Positions 16,316 to 25,941 of a stretch of DNA of 64,000 nucleotides are shown here, one piece after another; positions within the stretch are counted from its first letter, which is position 1, and the number at the start of each line of letters is the position of its first letter. The notes beneath the pieces are model-generated. The model worked only from the letters and a program-made list of their open reading frames with translations. It did no database searches and was not told the origin of the DNA. Where the stretch lies: the NCBI GenBank assembly GCA_934096235.1, contig CAKOLO010000005.1, positions 1 to 64,000 of the forward strand, read 5' to 3'. This stretch comes from an uncultured Bacilli bacterium. Its GTDB lineage: Bacteria; Bacillota_I; Bacilli_A; RF39; UBA660. The position numbers and the translations under genes are program-made.

Positions 16316-18505
16316 ATGAAAAGAGTTTTTGAATATGATTTTCAAGGTAGAAAGATAGTTGTAGAACATGGTGAACTTGCTAAACAAGCAGGTGGAGCAG
16401 TACTTGTAAGATACGATGACACTGTAATATTATCAACTTGCGTTATGAGTAATAACGTTTCAACAGCAGATTTTTTCCCTTTAACAATTTTATATCAAGA
16501 AAAACTTTATTCTGTTGGTAAAATCCCAGGCGGATTTATTAAAAGAGAAGGTCGTCCAACAGATGCGGCTACTTTAACTGCAAGAGTTATTGATAGACCA
16601 ATTAGACCTATGTTTGATGAAAACTTTAGAAATGAGGTACAAGTAGTAAATACTGTCTTAAGTGTAGACCCTGATAGAACACCAGAAATGACAGCATTAT
16701 TTGGTACATCACTTTGCTTAGGCATTTCATCAATTCCATTCGAAGGTCCAGTAGCTGGAGTAATAGTTGGTAAAATAGATGGAGAACTAAAAATTAACCC
16801 AACTTGTGAAGAAATGGAAAGAAGTACTATTAACTTAACAGTTGCTGGTACTATAGATGCCATAAATATGGTAGAAAGTGGTTCAAAACAAGTAAGTGAA
16901 GAAGAAATGCTAGAAGCACTTATGTTTGGACACGAAGCAGTAAAAGAATTATGTGCTATTCAAAATGATATCATTAGTGAAATTGGTGAAGAAAAGATAG
17001 AAGTAGTACTTGCTAATATCCCAGATGAACTAAGAGAAGAAGTAAATAATGATATCAAACAAGATATGATTGAAGCAATTCAAATCAAAGATAAATTAGA
17101 AAAATATGCAAGAATAGACGAAGTAAAAGAAGAAGCAATAACTAAATATACTGAAAGACATGAAGGAGAAGAAGATTTAGAAGCTAATCTAAAACTAGTT
17201 AAGAAGGTGGCTGATGAAATCGAAGGAGCAGAAGTAAGACGTTTAATTACTAATGAACATATTAGACCAGATGGACGTGCTATGGACGAAATTCGTGAAT
17301 TATCAGCAGATGTAGATTTACTTCCAAGAACACATGGTAGTGCATTATTTACAAGAGGTCAAACTCAAGCACTAGCTATCACAACATTAGGTGCTCAAAA
17401 TGAAGAACAAATCTTAGATGGCTTAAGTTTAGAAGATTCTAAAAAGTTTATCTTCCATTATAACTTCCCAGCATTTAGCGTAGGTGAAACTGGAAGATAT
17501 GGAAGCCCTGGTAGAAGAGAAATAGGACATGGAGCTTTAGCAGAAAGAGCATTATTACAAGTAATGCCTAGTCAAGAAGAATTCCCATATACAGTACGTG
17601 TAGTATCAGAAGTATTAGAAAGTAATGGTTCATCAAGTCAAGCAAGTATTTGTGCTGGATGTATGTCACTTATGTCAGCAGGTGTACCAATTAAAGCACC
17701 AGTAGCTGGTATCGCAATGGGACTTATCACAGAAGATGGAACATGTGACTCTAAATATACAATTCTAACAGATATTCAAGGATTAGAAGATCATATGGGC
17801 GATATGGACTTCAAAGTAGCTGGTACAAGAAAAGGAATAACAGCACTTCAAATGGATATTAAGATCAAAGGAGTAACAAGAGAAGTATTAAAAGAAGCAT
17901 TAGATAAAGCTCACAAAGCAAGAATGCAAATCTTAGATGTAATGGAAGCAACTATTAAAGAACCAAGACATGAATTATCAGAATATGCTCCTAAGATTAG
18001 AACAATGAAGATTTCACCAGATAAGATTAAAGATGTAATCGGAAAAGGTGGAGACATGATCACTAAGATTATCTTAGAATCAAGTAATGTAACTTCAGTA
18101 AATCACAAAGATGCTGTTAAAATAGATATAGATGATGAAGGAAATGTAATTTGTTATCATATGAAGAAAGAAGTACTAGATAAAGCAATCAAGATGATTG
18201 AAGATATAGTTAAAGAAGTAGAAATCGGAGCAGTTTATACAGCAAAAGTTGTTAAAATTGAAGACTTCGGGGCATTCGTAGAACTATGGCCAGGATGCGA
18301 AGGACTAGTACATGTTTCACAACTTGATAATAAGAGAGTAAATCATCCAAGTGATATCCTTAAAGTAGGAGACGAAATAGTGGTAAAAGCAACTGGATAC
18401 GATAGAAAAGGAAAACTAAACTTATCTAGAAAAGAATTACTACCAAAAATAGAAAAAAAAGAAAATAAAAAAGATACTAAAAAAGAAGACATATCTGAAG
18501 AATAA
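16316..18505 (+). CDS. pnp: Polynucleotide phosphorylase
   Basis: PNPase degrades RNA 3'-to-5' by phosphorolysis and is part of the RNA decay machinery. Two RNase PH domains are present (second with NFPAFSVGETGRYGSPGRRE), then KH (KISPDKIKDVIGKGGDMI, around residue 560) and S1 (TAKVVKIEDFGAFVEL, around 640), ending in a charged K/E tail. The 729-aa length is typical. The start has GAAGGAGG at ideal spacing. It is co-transcribed with rpsO and closed by a strong terminator. Confidence 0.97.
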   Translation: MKRVFEYDFQGRKIVVEHGELAKQAGGAVLVRYDDTVILSTCVMSNNVSTADFFPLTILYQEKLYSVGKIPGGFIKREGRPTDAATLTARVIDRPIRPMFDENFRNEVQVVNTVLSVDPDRTPEMTALFGTSLCLGISSIPFEGPVAGVIVGKIDGELKINPTCEEMERSTINLTVAGTIDAINMVESGSKQVSEEEMLEALMFGHEAVKELCAIQNDIISEIGEEKIEVVLANIPDELREEVNNDIKQDMIEAIQIKDKLEKYARIDEVKEEAITKYTERHEGEEDLEANLKLVKKVADEIEGAEVRRLITNEHIRPDGRAMDEIRELSADVDLLPRTHGSALFTRGQTQALAITTLGAQNEEQILDGLSLEDSKKFIFHYNFPAFSVGETGRYGSPGRREIGHGALAERALLQVMPSQEEFPYTVRVVSEVLESNGSSSQASICAGCMSLMSAGVPIKAPVAGIAMGLITEDGTCDSKYTILTDIQGLEDHMGDMDFKVAGTRKGITALQMDIKIKGVTREVLKEALDKAHKARMQILDVMEATIKEPRHELSEYAPKIRTMKISPDKIKDVIGKGGDMITKIILESSNVTSVNHKDAVKIDIDDEGNVICYHMKKEVLDKAIKMIEDIVKEVEIGAVYTAKVVKIEDFGAFVELWPGCEGLVHVSQLDNKRVNHPSDILKVGDEIVVKATGYDRKGKLNLSRKELLPKIEKKENKKDTKKEDISEE

Positions 18506-18530
18506 AGTTTGTCACATTGACAAACTTTTT
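18505..18530 (+). terminator. Terminator after pnp, overlapping the next promoter
   Basis: AAGTTTGTCA / TGACAAACTT stem, 3-nt loop, T5. The TTGACA of the next promoter lies inside its right arm. Confidence 0.85.
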
Positions 18531-18544
18531 AATTATAGTATAAT
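18517..18544 (+). promoter_or_regulatory. Promoter embedded in the pnp terminator
   Basis: TTGACA at 18517-18522, a 16-bp spacer and TATAAT at 18539-18544, driving the unknown gene at 18571. Confidence 0.75.
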
Positions 18545-18570
18545 AAGCATAATTAAAAAGAGGGGATATT

Positions 18571-19470
18571 ATGCAAAGAGATGAAGAAAAAAATATATAT
18601 TTTAGTTTAAAAAATGTAACAACTATTTTATATAGACTATATTGCAATCTAATTATACTTGAAATAAATGGCAAAGATACTTCATTAGAATATGAAAAAA
18701 CATTAAAAATGATAGAATTTTATACAGCTCTTGAAGATGAATATTATAAAAGAATAGAAGAATTAGTAAAAGAAGATGAAGATATTATCGAAAGAATGTA
18801 TGTAAATAATCTTCTTAGTACAGAGTCAACATTCCCACCAGATAAACAATTAAGTGATCCTTCATATATTATATTTCATGATGTTAAAGAAGGAGATATC
18901 ATACCGATGAGAATGGCTAATAAACTATTTGAAACAAGCTATATAACATCTAAAGAAGTAGATGAAATAGGAATGAAAATATATAGTGAATATGAAACAC
19001 AAAAAGGTACATATTTCATTGATGTATTAGATTCATTATCAAAAGATAGTGAATGCAAAGAATTTAAAAAAGAATTAATAAAAGCTAAGTATAAGGTAGC
19101 ATTCATAAATAAAAAAAGATGTCCAAAAGAACCAGAAGATGAATTTATATCATCTTCCGCAAACGAAGTAGTAAATGCTAAAGAAATACTATCATATGCA
19201 AGAAAAATGTATGGTCTAAATGAAGCATCATTAAGAGCACCAGGTAATGCAAGAAAACTATTATTAACAATGGCATATATAAGAGCTAACATGCTTCAGA
19301 TGGAAGAAGTTGGTATGCAAGCATTATATACACTTTTATCAATCGGAGAATCAAATGGAGACTTAAATCCAAGAGAAGGTAAAAAACTATTAGAAGAAAT
19401 ACTTGATTATGAGAAAAAAGATAAAGAAACATTCAAATCAAAAGGTAAATCTTTAAAAAGAAAATTCTAA
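18571..19470 (+). CDS. Unknown 299-aa cytoplasmic protein
   Basis: I do not recognise a family. The protein has no signal peptide or membrane segment, is rich in charged residues and probably mostly helical, with a lysine-rich tail. The only notable blocks are PPDKQLSDPSYIIFHDVKEG (residues about 90-110) and LRAPGNARKLLLTMAYIRANML (split around residue 235). AGAGGGG precedes the ATG and the promoter overlaps the pnp terminator. It is monocistronic, with its own bulged terminator. It is almost certainly a real gene from its length, signals and codon use. Confidence 0.75.
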   Translation: MQRDEEKNIYFSLKNVTTILYRLYCNLIILEINGKDTSLEYEKTLKMIEFYTALEDEYYKRIEELVKEDEDIIERMYVNNLLSTESTFPPDKQLSDPSYIIFHDVKEGDIIPMRMANKLFETSYITSKEVDEIGMKIYSEYETQKGTYFIDVLDSLSKDSECKEFKKELIKAKYKVAFINKKRCPKEPEDEFISSSANEVVNAKEILSYARKMYGLNEASLRAPGNARKLLLTMAYIRANMLQMEEVGMQALYTLLSIGESNGDLNPREGKKLLEEILDYEKKDKETFKSKGKSLKRKF

Positions 19471-19489
19471 CGAATGTTTCTTTTTTTTA
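19459..19489 (+). terminator. Terminator after the 299-aa gene
   Basis: GAAAATTC / GAATGTTTC stem with one bulged G, loop TAAC, then T8. Confidence 0.7.
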
Positions 19490-19557
19490 TACTCAAAATG
19501 TTGAACTTTAATATAAAAAATGCTACAATAGTTTTATAAAAATAGAAGGAGATAGGT

Positions 19558-21168
19558 ATGAAAAAAAATATTTTAAAAACATTAACTGCATTTTTCACAC
19601 TTATATTATTTACTTTTTCAGTAAATGCAGTAACAAAACCAACTGATGAAATAGCAAGAGTTCCAAGTACAATTCCAGCTCCAGGAGCAAAACTATATGC
19701 AGCAGTTCAAAGTCCGTTTGACTTTTCAAAAATCAAATTTGTAAAAGGAAACAATGAAGTTTCTGGATACTCATCTATGAGAAAAATTGTTTTAACAGAT
19801 GATTTTGAATACGAAACAGCAGCTAGTTCAGGAGATACTGGAATAGGTGTAGGACCAAATTGGTTCTCAGCATATTGCCTAGATGGTAGACTAAAATATC
19901 CTGAAAATGGTTTATACTTTGCTTTTGAAAATGGTACTACTCAATATCAACAACTATTAGATACTATTGTATACCAAGCACTAGCAAACCAAATGAATAG
20001 TTCAAGCACTATGTATAATCTATTTAAATCAAAAAGAGATTATAAATACGCATCAACAGTAACTTATACAACACCAGGATATGATGATGCAGCAACTGCA
20101 TTTAAATCATTAAATAAAAATCCATTAGAAGTAGAAATATCAAGTGTAGCACTAGCTAATAAATCAATGAACACAATAACAATAAGTGGTTCAGAATTAA
20201 ATGCAGCAGTGGGAAAAACTGGAGATACATTTAAATTATCATTAAATATGATTTCAAAGACAGAAAATAACATTTTCTTTGATTTATATGCAACTACTGC
20301 TATGGACAATACATTAAACTATAATAGAGCATTATGGATGATCGAACATAGTTATCCATCATTAAGCCTAAAAGATTCATTAACAGTAGCTGGAGCTAGT
20401 TATGATGAATTAGTAAAAGAATTAAAAGCATTAGATACTAGTATAACTGATGCAAACGCAGAAAAATACGTAGAAAATTATGTATATTCAACAGTTCAAT
20501 ATGCAATATGGAAAGTAAATGATGGCGTAGACATGAATGGTAATACTTTAGGTGATACATTAAAAGGATCTAATGAATTAAATAAATTATATGCATATTT
20601 AATTGAAGATAAAGGAACATCATTCTATGCAAACTATGGTAAGAGTACTTTCTCTGAAGAATTAACAATAGTTAAACCAGAAACTAAAAAAGAAGTATTT
20701 GAACAAACAACTGAGATATATAAATATGGTCCATTCAAAGTACAAGGAGACTTCATTGAAACAGGTAAAATCTACTTAACTGTTAAAGATGCTGAAAAGA
20801 ATGGAGTTAAATTAGTAAATAAAAATGGAGACACTGTAACAGAAGTAACATCTGGAGAAGAATTCTATGTAGTAGCTAATAAAAAATCAAAAATCGCAAA
20901 CATAACAATCGAAGCATCAGCTCCACAAGCTAAAAAATTCGTTCCAACAGGAAATAGAGGTAGAGTATATTATGCTAATAGTGCTCTAGGACAAAATGTT
21001 ATTACTGGCGGAAAAATAGAAGCATCATCTACTGATCAAAATTTCGAATTATTATTTAATCCAAGTACTGGAGTAGAAAATGCAGGTATGCTATTTATAG
21101 TAACATTAATCGCATTTGGAATTGGTTACTTTGTATTAACTCGTAAAAATCAACCAGTTGAACTATAA
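19558..21168 (+). CDS. Thioester-domain (TQXA-type) cell-wall-anchored adhesin
   Basis: The 536-aa protein begins with a signal peptide (residues 1-23, ending SVNA). Cys near residue 109 (YCLDG) and Gln near 312 (VQYAIWKVNDG) match the Cys-Gln pair that forms the internal thioester in TQXA-domain adhesins. The C-terminus has NPSTG near residue 500, about 19 hydrophobic residues, then a basic tail (TRKNQ), i.e. a variant sortase signal. These features support covalent wall anchoring and covalent attachment to host or surface targets, the latter known only for other family members. No sortase is in this window. AGAAGGAGA precedes the start; it is monocistronic with its own terminator. Confidence 0.75.
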   Translation: MKKNILKTLTAFFTLILFTFSVNAVTKPTDEIARVPSTIPAPGAKLYAAVQSPFDFSKIKFVKGNNEVSGYSSMRKIVLTDDFEYETAASSGDTGIGVGPNWFSAYCLDGRLKYPENGLYFAFENGTTQYQQLLDTIVYQALANQMNSSSTMYNLFKSKRDYKYASTVTYTTPGYDDAATAFKSLNKNPLEVEISSVALANKSMNTITISGSELNAAVGKTGDTFKLSLNMISKTENNIFFDLYATTAMDNTLNYNRALWMIEHSYPSLSLKDSLTVAGASYDELVKELKALDTSITDANAEKYVENYVYSTVQYAIWKVNDGVDMNGNTLGDTLKGSNELNKLYAYLIEDKGTSFYANYGKSTFSEELTIVKPETKKEVFEQTTEIYKYGPFKVQGDFIETGKIYLTVKDAEKNGVKLVNKNGDTVTEVTSGEEFYVVANKKSKIANITIEASAPQAKKFVPTGNRGRVYYANSALGQNVITGGKIEASSTDQNFELLFNPSTGVENAGMLFIVTLIAFGIGYFVLTRKNQPVEL

Positions 21169-21175
21169 TAAAATT

Positions 21176-21197
21176 AAAGACCGCGAGGTCTTTTTTT
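21176..21197 (+). terminator. Terminator after the thioester adhesin
   Basis: AAAGACC / GGTCTTT stem with GCGA loop, followed by T5. Confidence 0.85.
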
Positions 21198-21269
21198 ATG
21201 TAAAAAAAGAAGTGTTTTAAGTATTTATGTCTAATTATAATAATAGAGGGATAGAGAAAGGAGATAAAT

Positions 21270-21950
21270 ATGGAAGCACTAGGAAGCTATATAAAAGAAA
21301 ATATGATAAAAGTAGTAGTAATAACATTATTACTATTTTTATATGTGGGATCATTTATTTATATTAGTACTAAAATTATAAAAACAGAAAAAGGTTCGGA
21401 AAACGAAACAAATGTACTAGCAAAAGAAGATTTAAAAGAAGAAACAAACACTGAAACAAGTGTAAAAGAAATAATAGTTGATGTTAAAGGAAGTGTTAAA
21501 AAACCTGGAGTTTATAAAATAAAGGAAAATTCAAGAGTAACAGATGCAATTGACGCAGCAGGAGGACTTTCTAAAAATGCTAACACTAGATTTATAAACT
21601 TATCTAAATTATTAAGTGATGGTGATGTAGTGGTAATCTATTCAAATGAAGAGATAGAAGATGCTAAGAAAGAAGATAAAATAGTAGTAGAGACTCCATG
21701 TATTTGTGAAGAAGTAAAAAATGATGCTTGTTATAAAGAAGAAACTACCAATACAAACGGAAAAATAAATATAAATACAGCTACTATAAATGAACTAATG
21801 ACTTTAACTGGAATAGGCGAATCAAAAGCAAAACATATAATTGAATATAGAACACAAAATGGCAACTTTAAAGACATAAAAGACATAATGAAAGTAAAAG
21901 GTATTAGTGAAACACTTTTCTCTAAATTTAAGGAAAATATTACTATCTAA
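21270..21950 (+). CDS. comEA: ComEA, DNA-binding competence protein
   Basis: ComEA binds double-stranded DNA at the outer face of the membrane during transformation. One N-terminal membrane segment (about residues 15-35) is followed by an SLBB domain (VDVKGSVKKPGVYKI, about 70-125) and a C-terminal helix-hairpin-helix pair (ININTATINELMTLTGIGES and GISETLFSKF). The 226-aa length fits. AAAGGAG precedes the ATG. comEC overlaps the 3' end, the normal late-competence order; comEB is absent here. Confidence 0.92.
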   Translation: MEALGSYIKENMIKVVVITLLLFLYVGSFIYISTKIIKTEKGSENETNVLAKEDLKEETNTETSVKEIIVDVKGSVKKPGVYKIKENSRVTDAIDAAGGLSKNANTRFINLSKLLSDGDVVVIYSNEEIEDAKKEDKIVVETPCICEEVKNDACYKEETTNTNGKININTATINELMTLTGIGESKAKHIIEYRTQNGNFKDIKDIMKVKGISETLFSKFKENITI

Positions 21951-23976
21951 CATACTATATTATTTAATACTATTAATTTCTATATTATATATTTTTATCT
22001 ATAGTAAGTTATATATCCCTCAAGAAATAAAAATAAAAGAAAATTATATTTTAAAAATAAATAACTATAATATAGATGGAAATAAACTAACTATAGAATT
22101 TAATAATTTAAGAGGTACTTACTACTTTGAAACAGAAGAAGATTTAAGATATTTTAAAAGTAATTATAACTTAGGCGACATTATAAAAGTAAAAGGAACT
22201 TTAGAAGTACCCAATAATAATACTATTCCAAATACATTTAATTATAAAAAATATTTATATCATAAAAAAATAAACTATATTTTGAAAATAGATAATTTTA
22301 GTAAATTAAAGGATAATAAGAATATACTATTAAAAATAAAAAACGATATATTAAAAAGAATAGAAAACACTAAGCATAATAATTATCTCTATGCTTTTAT
22401 ATTAGGTAAATCATCATATATAGATAATGAAAGCTACAATAATTATAAGATAAACGGAGTAACTCATCTTTTTGCTTTGTCTGGTCTTCATGTATCATTA
22501 TTTTCAGGTATTATCTTATTAATTTTAAATAAACTTAAGTTAAATGAAAAACTATCTTTTATTATAACAAGTATGTTCTTAATCTTTTTTTCATTCATCG
22601 CATCATTTACACCATCTATTTTAAGAGCAACTATTTTCTTTATACTTTCAAGTCTTAATAAGATATATTATACTTTTATAAAACCAAAAAACATTTTATT
22701 TTTAACATTTAGTATTTTAATTTTTAAAAATCCATTCTATATATTTGATACAGGATTTATATTATCATTTACTATTACTTATTTTATACTTTTATTAAAT
22801 GAAAGTATTACTATAAAAGACAATATTAAATCCATATTAATTATAAGTTTATTATCATTTTTATCAAGTCTTCCAATTATAATAAATTTATCTTACGAAA
22901 TTAATATCATAGGTTTTATTAATAACATATTATTTATTCCATTAGTTACTAATATTATATTTCCATTTTCTATAATCGTAATTATAATACCAAAACTATC
23001 TTTTATATTGTTTATACTTACAAATATAATGGAATTTATCTCAAAGTACAGTAGTAATCTTTTAAATATAACTATATATTTTCAAAGATTAAATTATTTT
23101 GAAATAATTATATATTATATTTTATTAATTGTTTCTATTAAGAAAAGTAAAAAAGTAATATTCATTTTATTTATTTTTATATTAATACTCTATATAAAAC
23201 CAAGTTTTGATAAGGATACATATGTATATTTTATAGATGTTTCACAAGGAGATTCAGCACTAATAGTAACTAAAAATAATAAGAGTATTTTAGTAGACAC
23301 AGGAGGTAAATTAAACTATAAAAATAATAACTGGAAACAAAAGAATAAAGAATTTAATTTAATGGCTTCATCAATAATACCATTTTTTAAAAGTATAGGT
23401 CTAAAAAAGATAGATTACCTTTTAATTACACATGGTGATGCAGATCATGCTGGATATTCAATAGAACTATTAAATAATTATAAAGTTATGAATAAATATA
23501 CAAACAAAGGAAGGAAAAACTCTTTAGAAAAGAAAATAAATATTAGCTCTTTAGAATCTAAATATTTAAAAATAGATGATATAGAAATTTATTCTCTAAA
23601 TGATTCAATATATAATAATGAAAATAAAGATAGTTTAGTTTTATTATTCAAAATATACAACTATAAATTTCTGTTTATGGCGGATGCCGACAAAGAAGTA
23701 GAAAAAAATATAATAAAAAAATATAATCTAAAGAATATAGATGTTCTAAAAGTAGGGCATCATGGATCTAAAACTAGTACTGATGAATCATTTATAAATG
23801 AAATAACACCTAAATATTCAATTATTTCAGTAGGAAAAAATAATAAATTTGGACATCCCAATATAGAAACACTTAACACTTTAAAAAAATCTAAAATATT
23901 AAGAACAGATGAACTTGGTACAATAAAAATAACACTAAATAAAAATAAATCATTAATAGAAACATTCACTCCATAA
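21907..23976 (+). CDS. comEC: ComEC, DNA uptake channel with metallo-beta-lactamase domain
   Basis: ComEC is the membrane channel that brings one DNA strand into the cytoplasm. The N-terminal region carries a small OB-like segment, then a polytopic competence domain (about residues 160-410) with GVTHLFALSGLHVSLFSG. The C-terminus is a metallo-beta-lactamase-type domain: FIDVSQGDSALIV, THGDADHAG near residue 508 and VGHHGSKTS near 617. It is 689 aa, within the family range. The start is probably GTG at 21907 (AAAGG upstream), overlapping comEA by 44 nt; no ATG lies near the N-terminus, so the exact start is uncertain. Confidence 0.9.
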   Translation: MKHFSLNLRKILLSNILYYLILLISILYIFIYSKLYIPQEIKIKENYILKINNYNIDGNKLTIEFNNLRGTYYFETEEDLRYFKSNYNLGDIIKVKGTLEVPNNNTIPNTFNYKKYLYHKKINYILKIDNFSKLKDNKNILLKIKNDILKRIENTKHNNYLYAFILGKSSYIDNESYNNYKINGVTHLFALSGLHVSLFSGIILLILNKLKLNEKLSFIITSMFLIFFSFIASFTPSILRATIFFILSSLNKIYYTFIKPKNILFLTFSILIFKNPFYIFDTGFILSFTITYFILLLNESITIKDNIKSILIISLLSFLSSLPIIINLSYEINIIGFINNILFIPLVTNIIFPFSIIVIIIPKLSFILFILTNIMEFISKYSSNLLNITIYFQRLNYFEIIIYYILLIVSIKKSKKVIFILFIFILILYIKPSFDKDTYVYFIDVSQGDSALIVTKNNKSILVDTGGKLNYKNNNWKQKNKEFNLMASSIIPFFKSIGLKKIDYLLITHGDADHAGYSIELLNNYKVMNKYTNKGRKNSLEKKINISSLESKYLKIDDIEIYSLNDSIYNNENKDSLVLLFKIYNYKFLFMADADKEVEKNIIKKYNLKNIDVLKVGHHGSKTSTDESFINEITPKYSIISVGKNNKFGHPNIETLNTLKKSKILRTDELGTIKITLNKNKSLIETFTP

Positions 23977-24238
23977 AAAGACTTTATATTAGTAGAATTA
24001 TTCTTCATCAATAAATTGAAAATATATTCATACATAGTTTAATTAATTATTTAAAATATCAAAATAATCATAATATATAGTAGATATATAAATATATATC
24101 AAAAATTTTAACCACTCCTTAGTACTATTAAATTAATATGATAAATAAAATCCTTCTATAAACTTTTAAGAAAACATGCAACTTATTACATATAATCCAT
24201 AAAATATAATGAAGCCACCAGTGGTGTTTATATAGATT

Positions 24239-24263
24239 AGGAACTACCTTCGTAGTTCCTTTA
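24239..24263 (+). terminator. Hairpin upstream of xerD
   Basis: GGAACTAC / GTAGTTCC perfect 8-bp stem with CTTC loop; the T tail is weak (CTTTAG), so termination efficiency is uncertain. Confidence 0.5.
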
Positions 24264-24311
24264 GTTTGCACTAACTAGACACAATTACTTCTTATTTTAG
24301 TAAAAATGTAA

Positions 24312-24317
24312 TATAAT
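24312..24317 (+). promoter_or_regulatory. -10 box of a leaderless xerD transcript
   Basis: TATAAT lies exactly 6 nt before the ATG at 24324; no ribosome binding site is present and the -35 is poor. Confidence 0.55.
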
Positions 24318-24323
24318 GAACTT

Positions 24324-25217
24324 ATGGATAAAGAAGAATTTCTTAAAATTAATGTTATAAATGATTTTATAAGTTATATTAGTAAAAAGAATTATTCTAT
24401 AAATACATATACTTCTTATATTAATGACTTATATTATTTTTACATCTTTATAAAAAAAGATTTAACTAAAGTAACATTCGAAGATGTCAAAGACTACTTA
24501 GAACATTTAAATTTAAAAAAAGAAAAAGCATCATCTATAAGAAGAAAAATAAGTTCTTTAAAATCATTTTATAAGTTTTCATATAAAAATGGATATATAG
24601 ATAAAAAAGACTATCCACTTACTAAAATAGCTTATCCTAAAATGGAAAAGAAACTTCCAAAGTTTCTTTATTATAATGATTTACTTGAAATAATAAATGA
24701 ATCTACAAAAGATAAAGATGGTGTAAGAGATAGATTAATCATTGAAATGCTTTATGCTACAGGTGTTAGAGTCAGTGAACTTATAAATATTAAAATAAAT
24801 GATATAGATTTTAATAATAGAAGAATTATTGTTTTAGGAAAAGGCAATAAAGAGAGAATAGTTTATTATGGTGAGTATGCAGAAGAAGTGCTAAAAGAAT
24901 ACATTAAAACGCATGATAGAAAGAATCATAATTATTTATTTGTAAATTCTAAAGGTGGAAAACTTACTGATAGAGGAGTAAGATATATAATAGATAACAT
25001 TATGTCAAGATTATCAGTGAAAGTACATGTGACACCTCACGTATTAAGACACACATTTGCAACTGATATGCTGAATAATGGATGTGATATAAAAGTAGTT
25101 CAAGAATTACTTGGACATAGTTCACTAAAAGCAACAGAGATTTATACACATGTAACAAATGAACACTTAAAAAAAGTATATTATGAATGTTTTCCAAGGA
25201 GGGATAGAGATGAGTAA
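24324..25217 (+). CDS. xerD: Tyrosine recombinase XerC/XerD
   Basis: This is a site-specific recombinase of the chromosome-dimer-resolution type. An N-terminal SAM-like core-binding domain (about residues 1-95) precedes the catalytic domain with Arg in ATGVRVSEL (near 147), Lys in GKGNKER, HVLRHT (near 239), His in LGHSS and the nucleophile Tyr in IYTHV. The 297-aa length matches XerC/XerD rather than phage integrases, and no att site or phage genes adjoin it. It overlaps tdk by 8 nt (ATGAGTAA), indicating coupling. The transcript appears leaderless. XerD versus XerC cannot be settled without the other copy. Confidence 0.88.
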   Translation: MDKEEFLKINVINDFISYISKKNYSINTYTSYINDLYYFYIFIKKDLTKVTFEDVKDYLEHLNLKKEKASSIRRKISSLKSFYKFSYKNGYIDKKDYPLTKIAYPKMEKKLPKFLYYNDLLEIINESTKDKDGVRDRLIIEMLYATGVRVSELINIKINDIDFNNRRIIVLGKGNKERIVYYGEYAEEVLKEYIKTHDRKNHNYLFVNSKGGKLTDRGVRYIIDNIMSRLSVKVHVTPHVLRHTFATDMLNNGCDIKVVQELLGHSSLKATEIYTHVTNEHLKKVYYECFPRRDRDE

Positions 25218-25803
25218 ATTATATTTTAGATATGGAGCTATGAATAGTGGTAAAACAACACTATTATTACAAGTAGCGCATAACTATGAAGAAAGAGGAA
25301 TGAAAGTAGTAATATTAAAACCAGGAATTGATACTAAAGGAAATGATAAAATAGTAACAAGAATAGGTCTTAAAAGAAAAGTGGATCATATCGTACAAAG
25401 TGATGAAAAACTAATTAATTACTTATGTACTCTACCACTTGATATCGTTTGCGTATTAGTAGATGAAGCACAATTCTTAACACGTGATCAAGTAGACGAC
25501 TTATTCATGTTTACTAAACTTAAAAATATACCAGTAATTTGCTATGGCCTTAGAAGCGACTTTAAAACTATGGCATTCCCAGGAAGCCTTAGATTATTTG
25601 AAGTATCAGATGTTATGGAAGAATTAATAACAATATGTAGATGTGGTAAAAGAGCTAAATTTAATGGAAGAATAGTTAATGGAAAATTCACTTCAAACGG
25701 AGAACAAGTTGCAATAGATGGAGAAAATCAAGTAGAATACGAATCACTTTGTGGAAAATGCTATCTTGAAAAGGTACTTGGAATAACATCATTAGATGAA
25801 TAA
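25210..25803 (+). CDS. tdk: Thymidine kinase (type II)
   Basis: Phosphorylates thymidine to dTMP in nucleotide salvage. The P-loop reads GAMNSGKTTLLLQ, Walker B VDEAQFL, the lasso YGLRSDF, and a zinc site is formed by CRCG plus CGKC near the C-terminus. The start is ATG at 25210 after AAGGAGG; an upstream extension to 25183 lies inside xerD and is rejected. It is 197 aa, normal for the family. It complements the de novo dTMP genes thyA/tmk at 32.7-34.4 kb. Confidence 0.95.
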   Translation: MSKLYFRYGAMNSGKTTLLLQVAHNYEERGMKVVILKPGIDTKGNDKIVTRIGLKRKVDHIVQSDEKLINYLCTLPLDIVCVLVDEAQFLTRDQVDDLFMFTKLKNIPVICYGLRSDFKTMAFPGSLRLFEVSDVMEELITICRCGKRAKFNGRIVNGKFTSNGEQVAIDGENQVEYESLCGKCYLEKVLGITSLDE

Positions 25804-25807
25804 ATTA

Positions 25808-25834
25808 AATCACTAATTATTAGTGATTTTTTTG
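25808..25834 (+). terminator. Terminator after tdk
   Basis: AATCACTAA / TTAGTGATT 9-bp stem followed by T7. Confidence 0.9.
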
Positions 25835-25877
25835 TAAAATTTTCTTTAAATATCTTCTCTCAAAAATAATGCTATGA

Positions 25878-25913
25878 TATAATAAATTAGTCGGTAACAT
25901 ATGTTGCATATGT
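25878..25913 (+). promoter_or_regulatory. ppdK -10 box with adjacent palindrome (possible operator)
   Basis: TATAAT at 25878-25883 is followed in the early transcribed region by the perfect inverted repeat ACATATG-TTG-CATATGT (25897-25913). Its position just downstream of the -10 suits a repressor site or a small hairpin. No regulator gene adjoins it. Confidence 0.45.
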
Positions 25914-25941
25914 CTTAAATGACAGGAGGGAGAGAATAAAT

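Larger units (their letters stand above)
23977..24323. other. 347-bp AT-rich intergenic region between comEC and xerD
   Basis: I see no gene here. It contains the hairpin at 24239-24263 and the xerD -10 box; a small CACC/GGTG inverted repeat lies at 24216-24227. The remainder is very A/T-rich without recognisable protein remnants. Confidence 0.5.

Noticed and set aside
24024..24180. Possible small minus-strand gene behind an AAGGAGTGG sequence in the comEC-xerD gap
   Set aside because: The nearest ATG is too far away and the frame closes after a few codons.
24324..25217. XerD-type recombinase as the integrase of a mobile element
   Set aside because: Family-typical XerC/D length, coupled to tdk, no att repeats or phage genes nearby; housekeeping role fits better.
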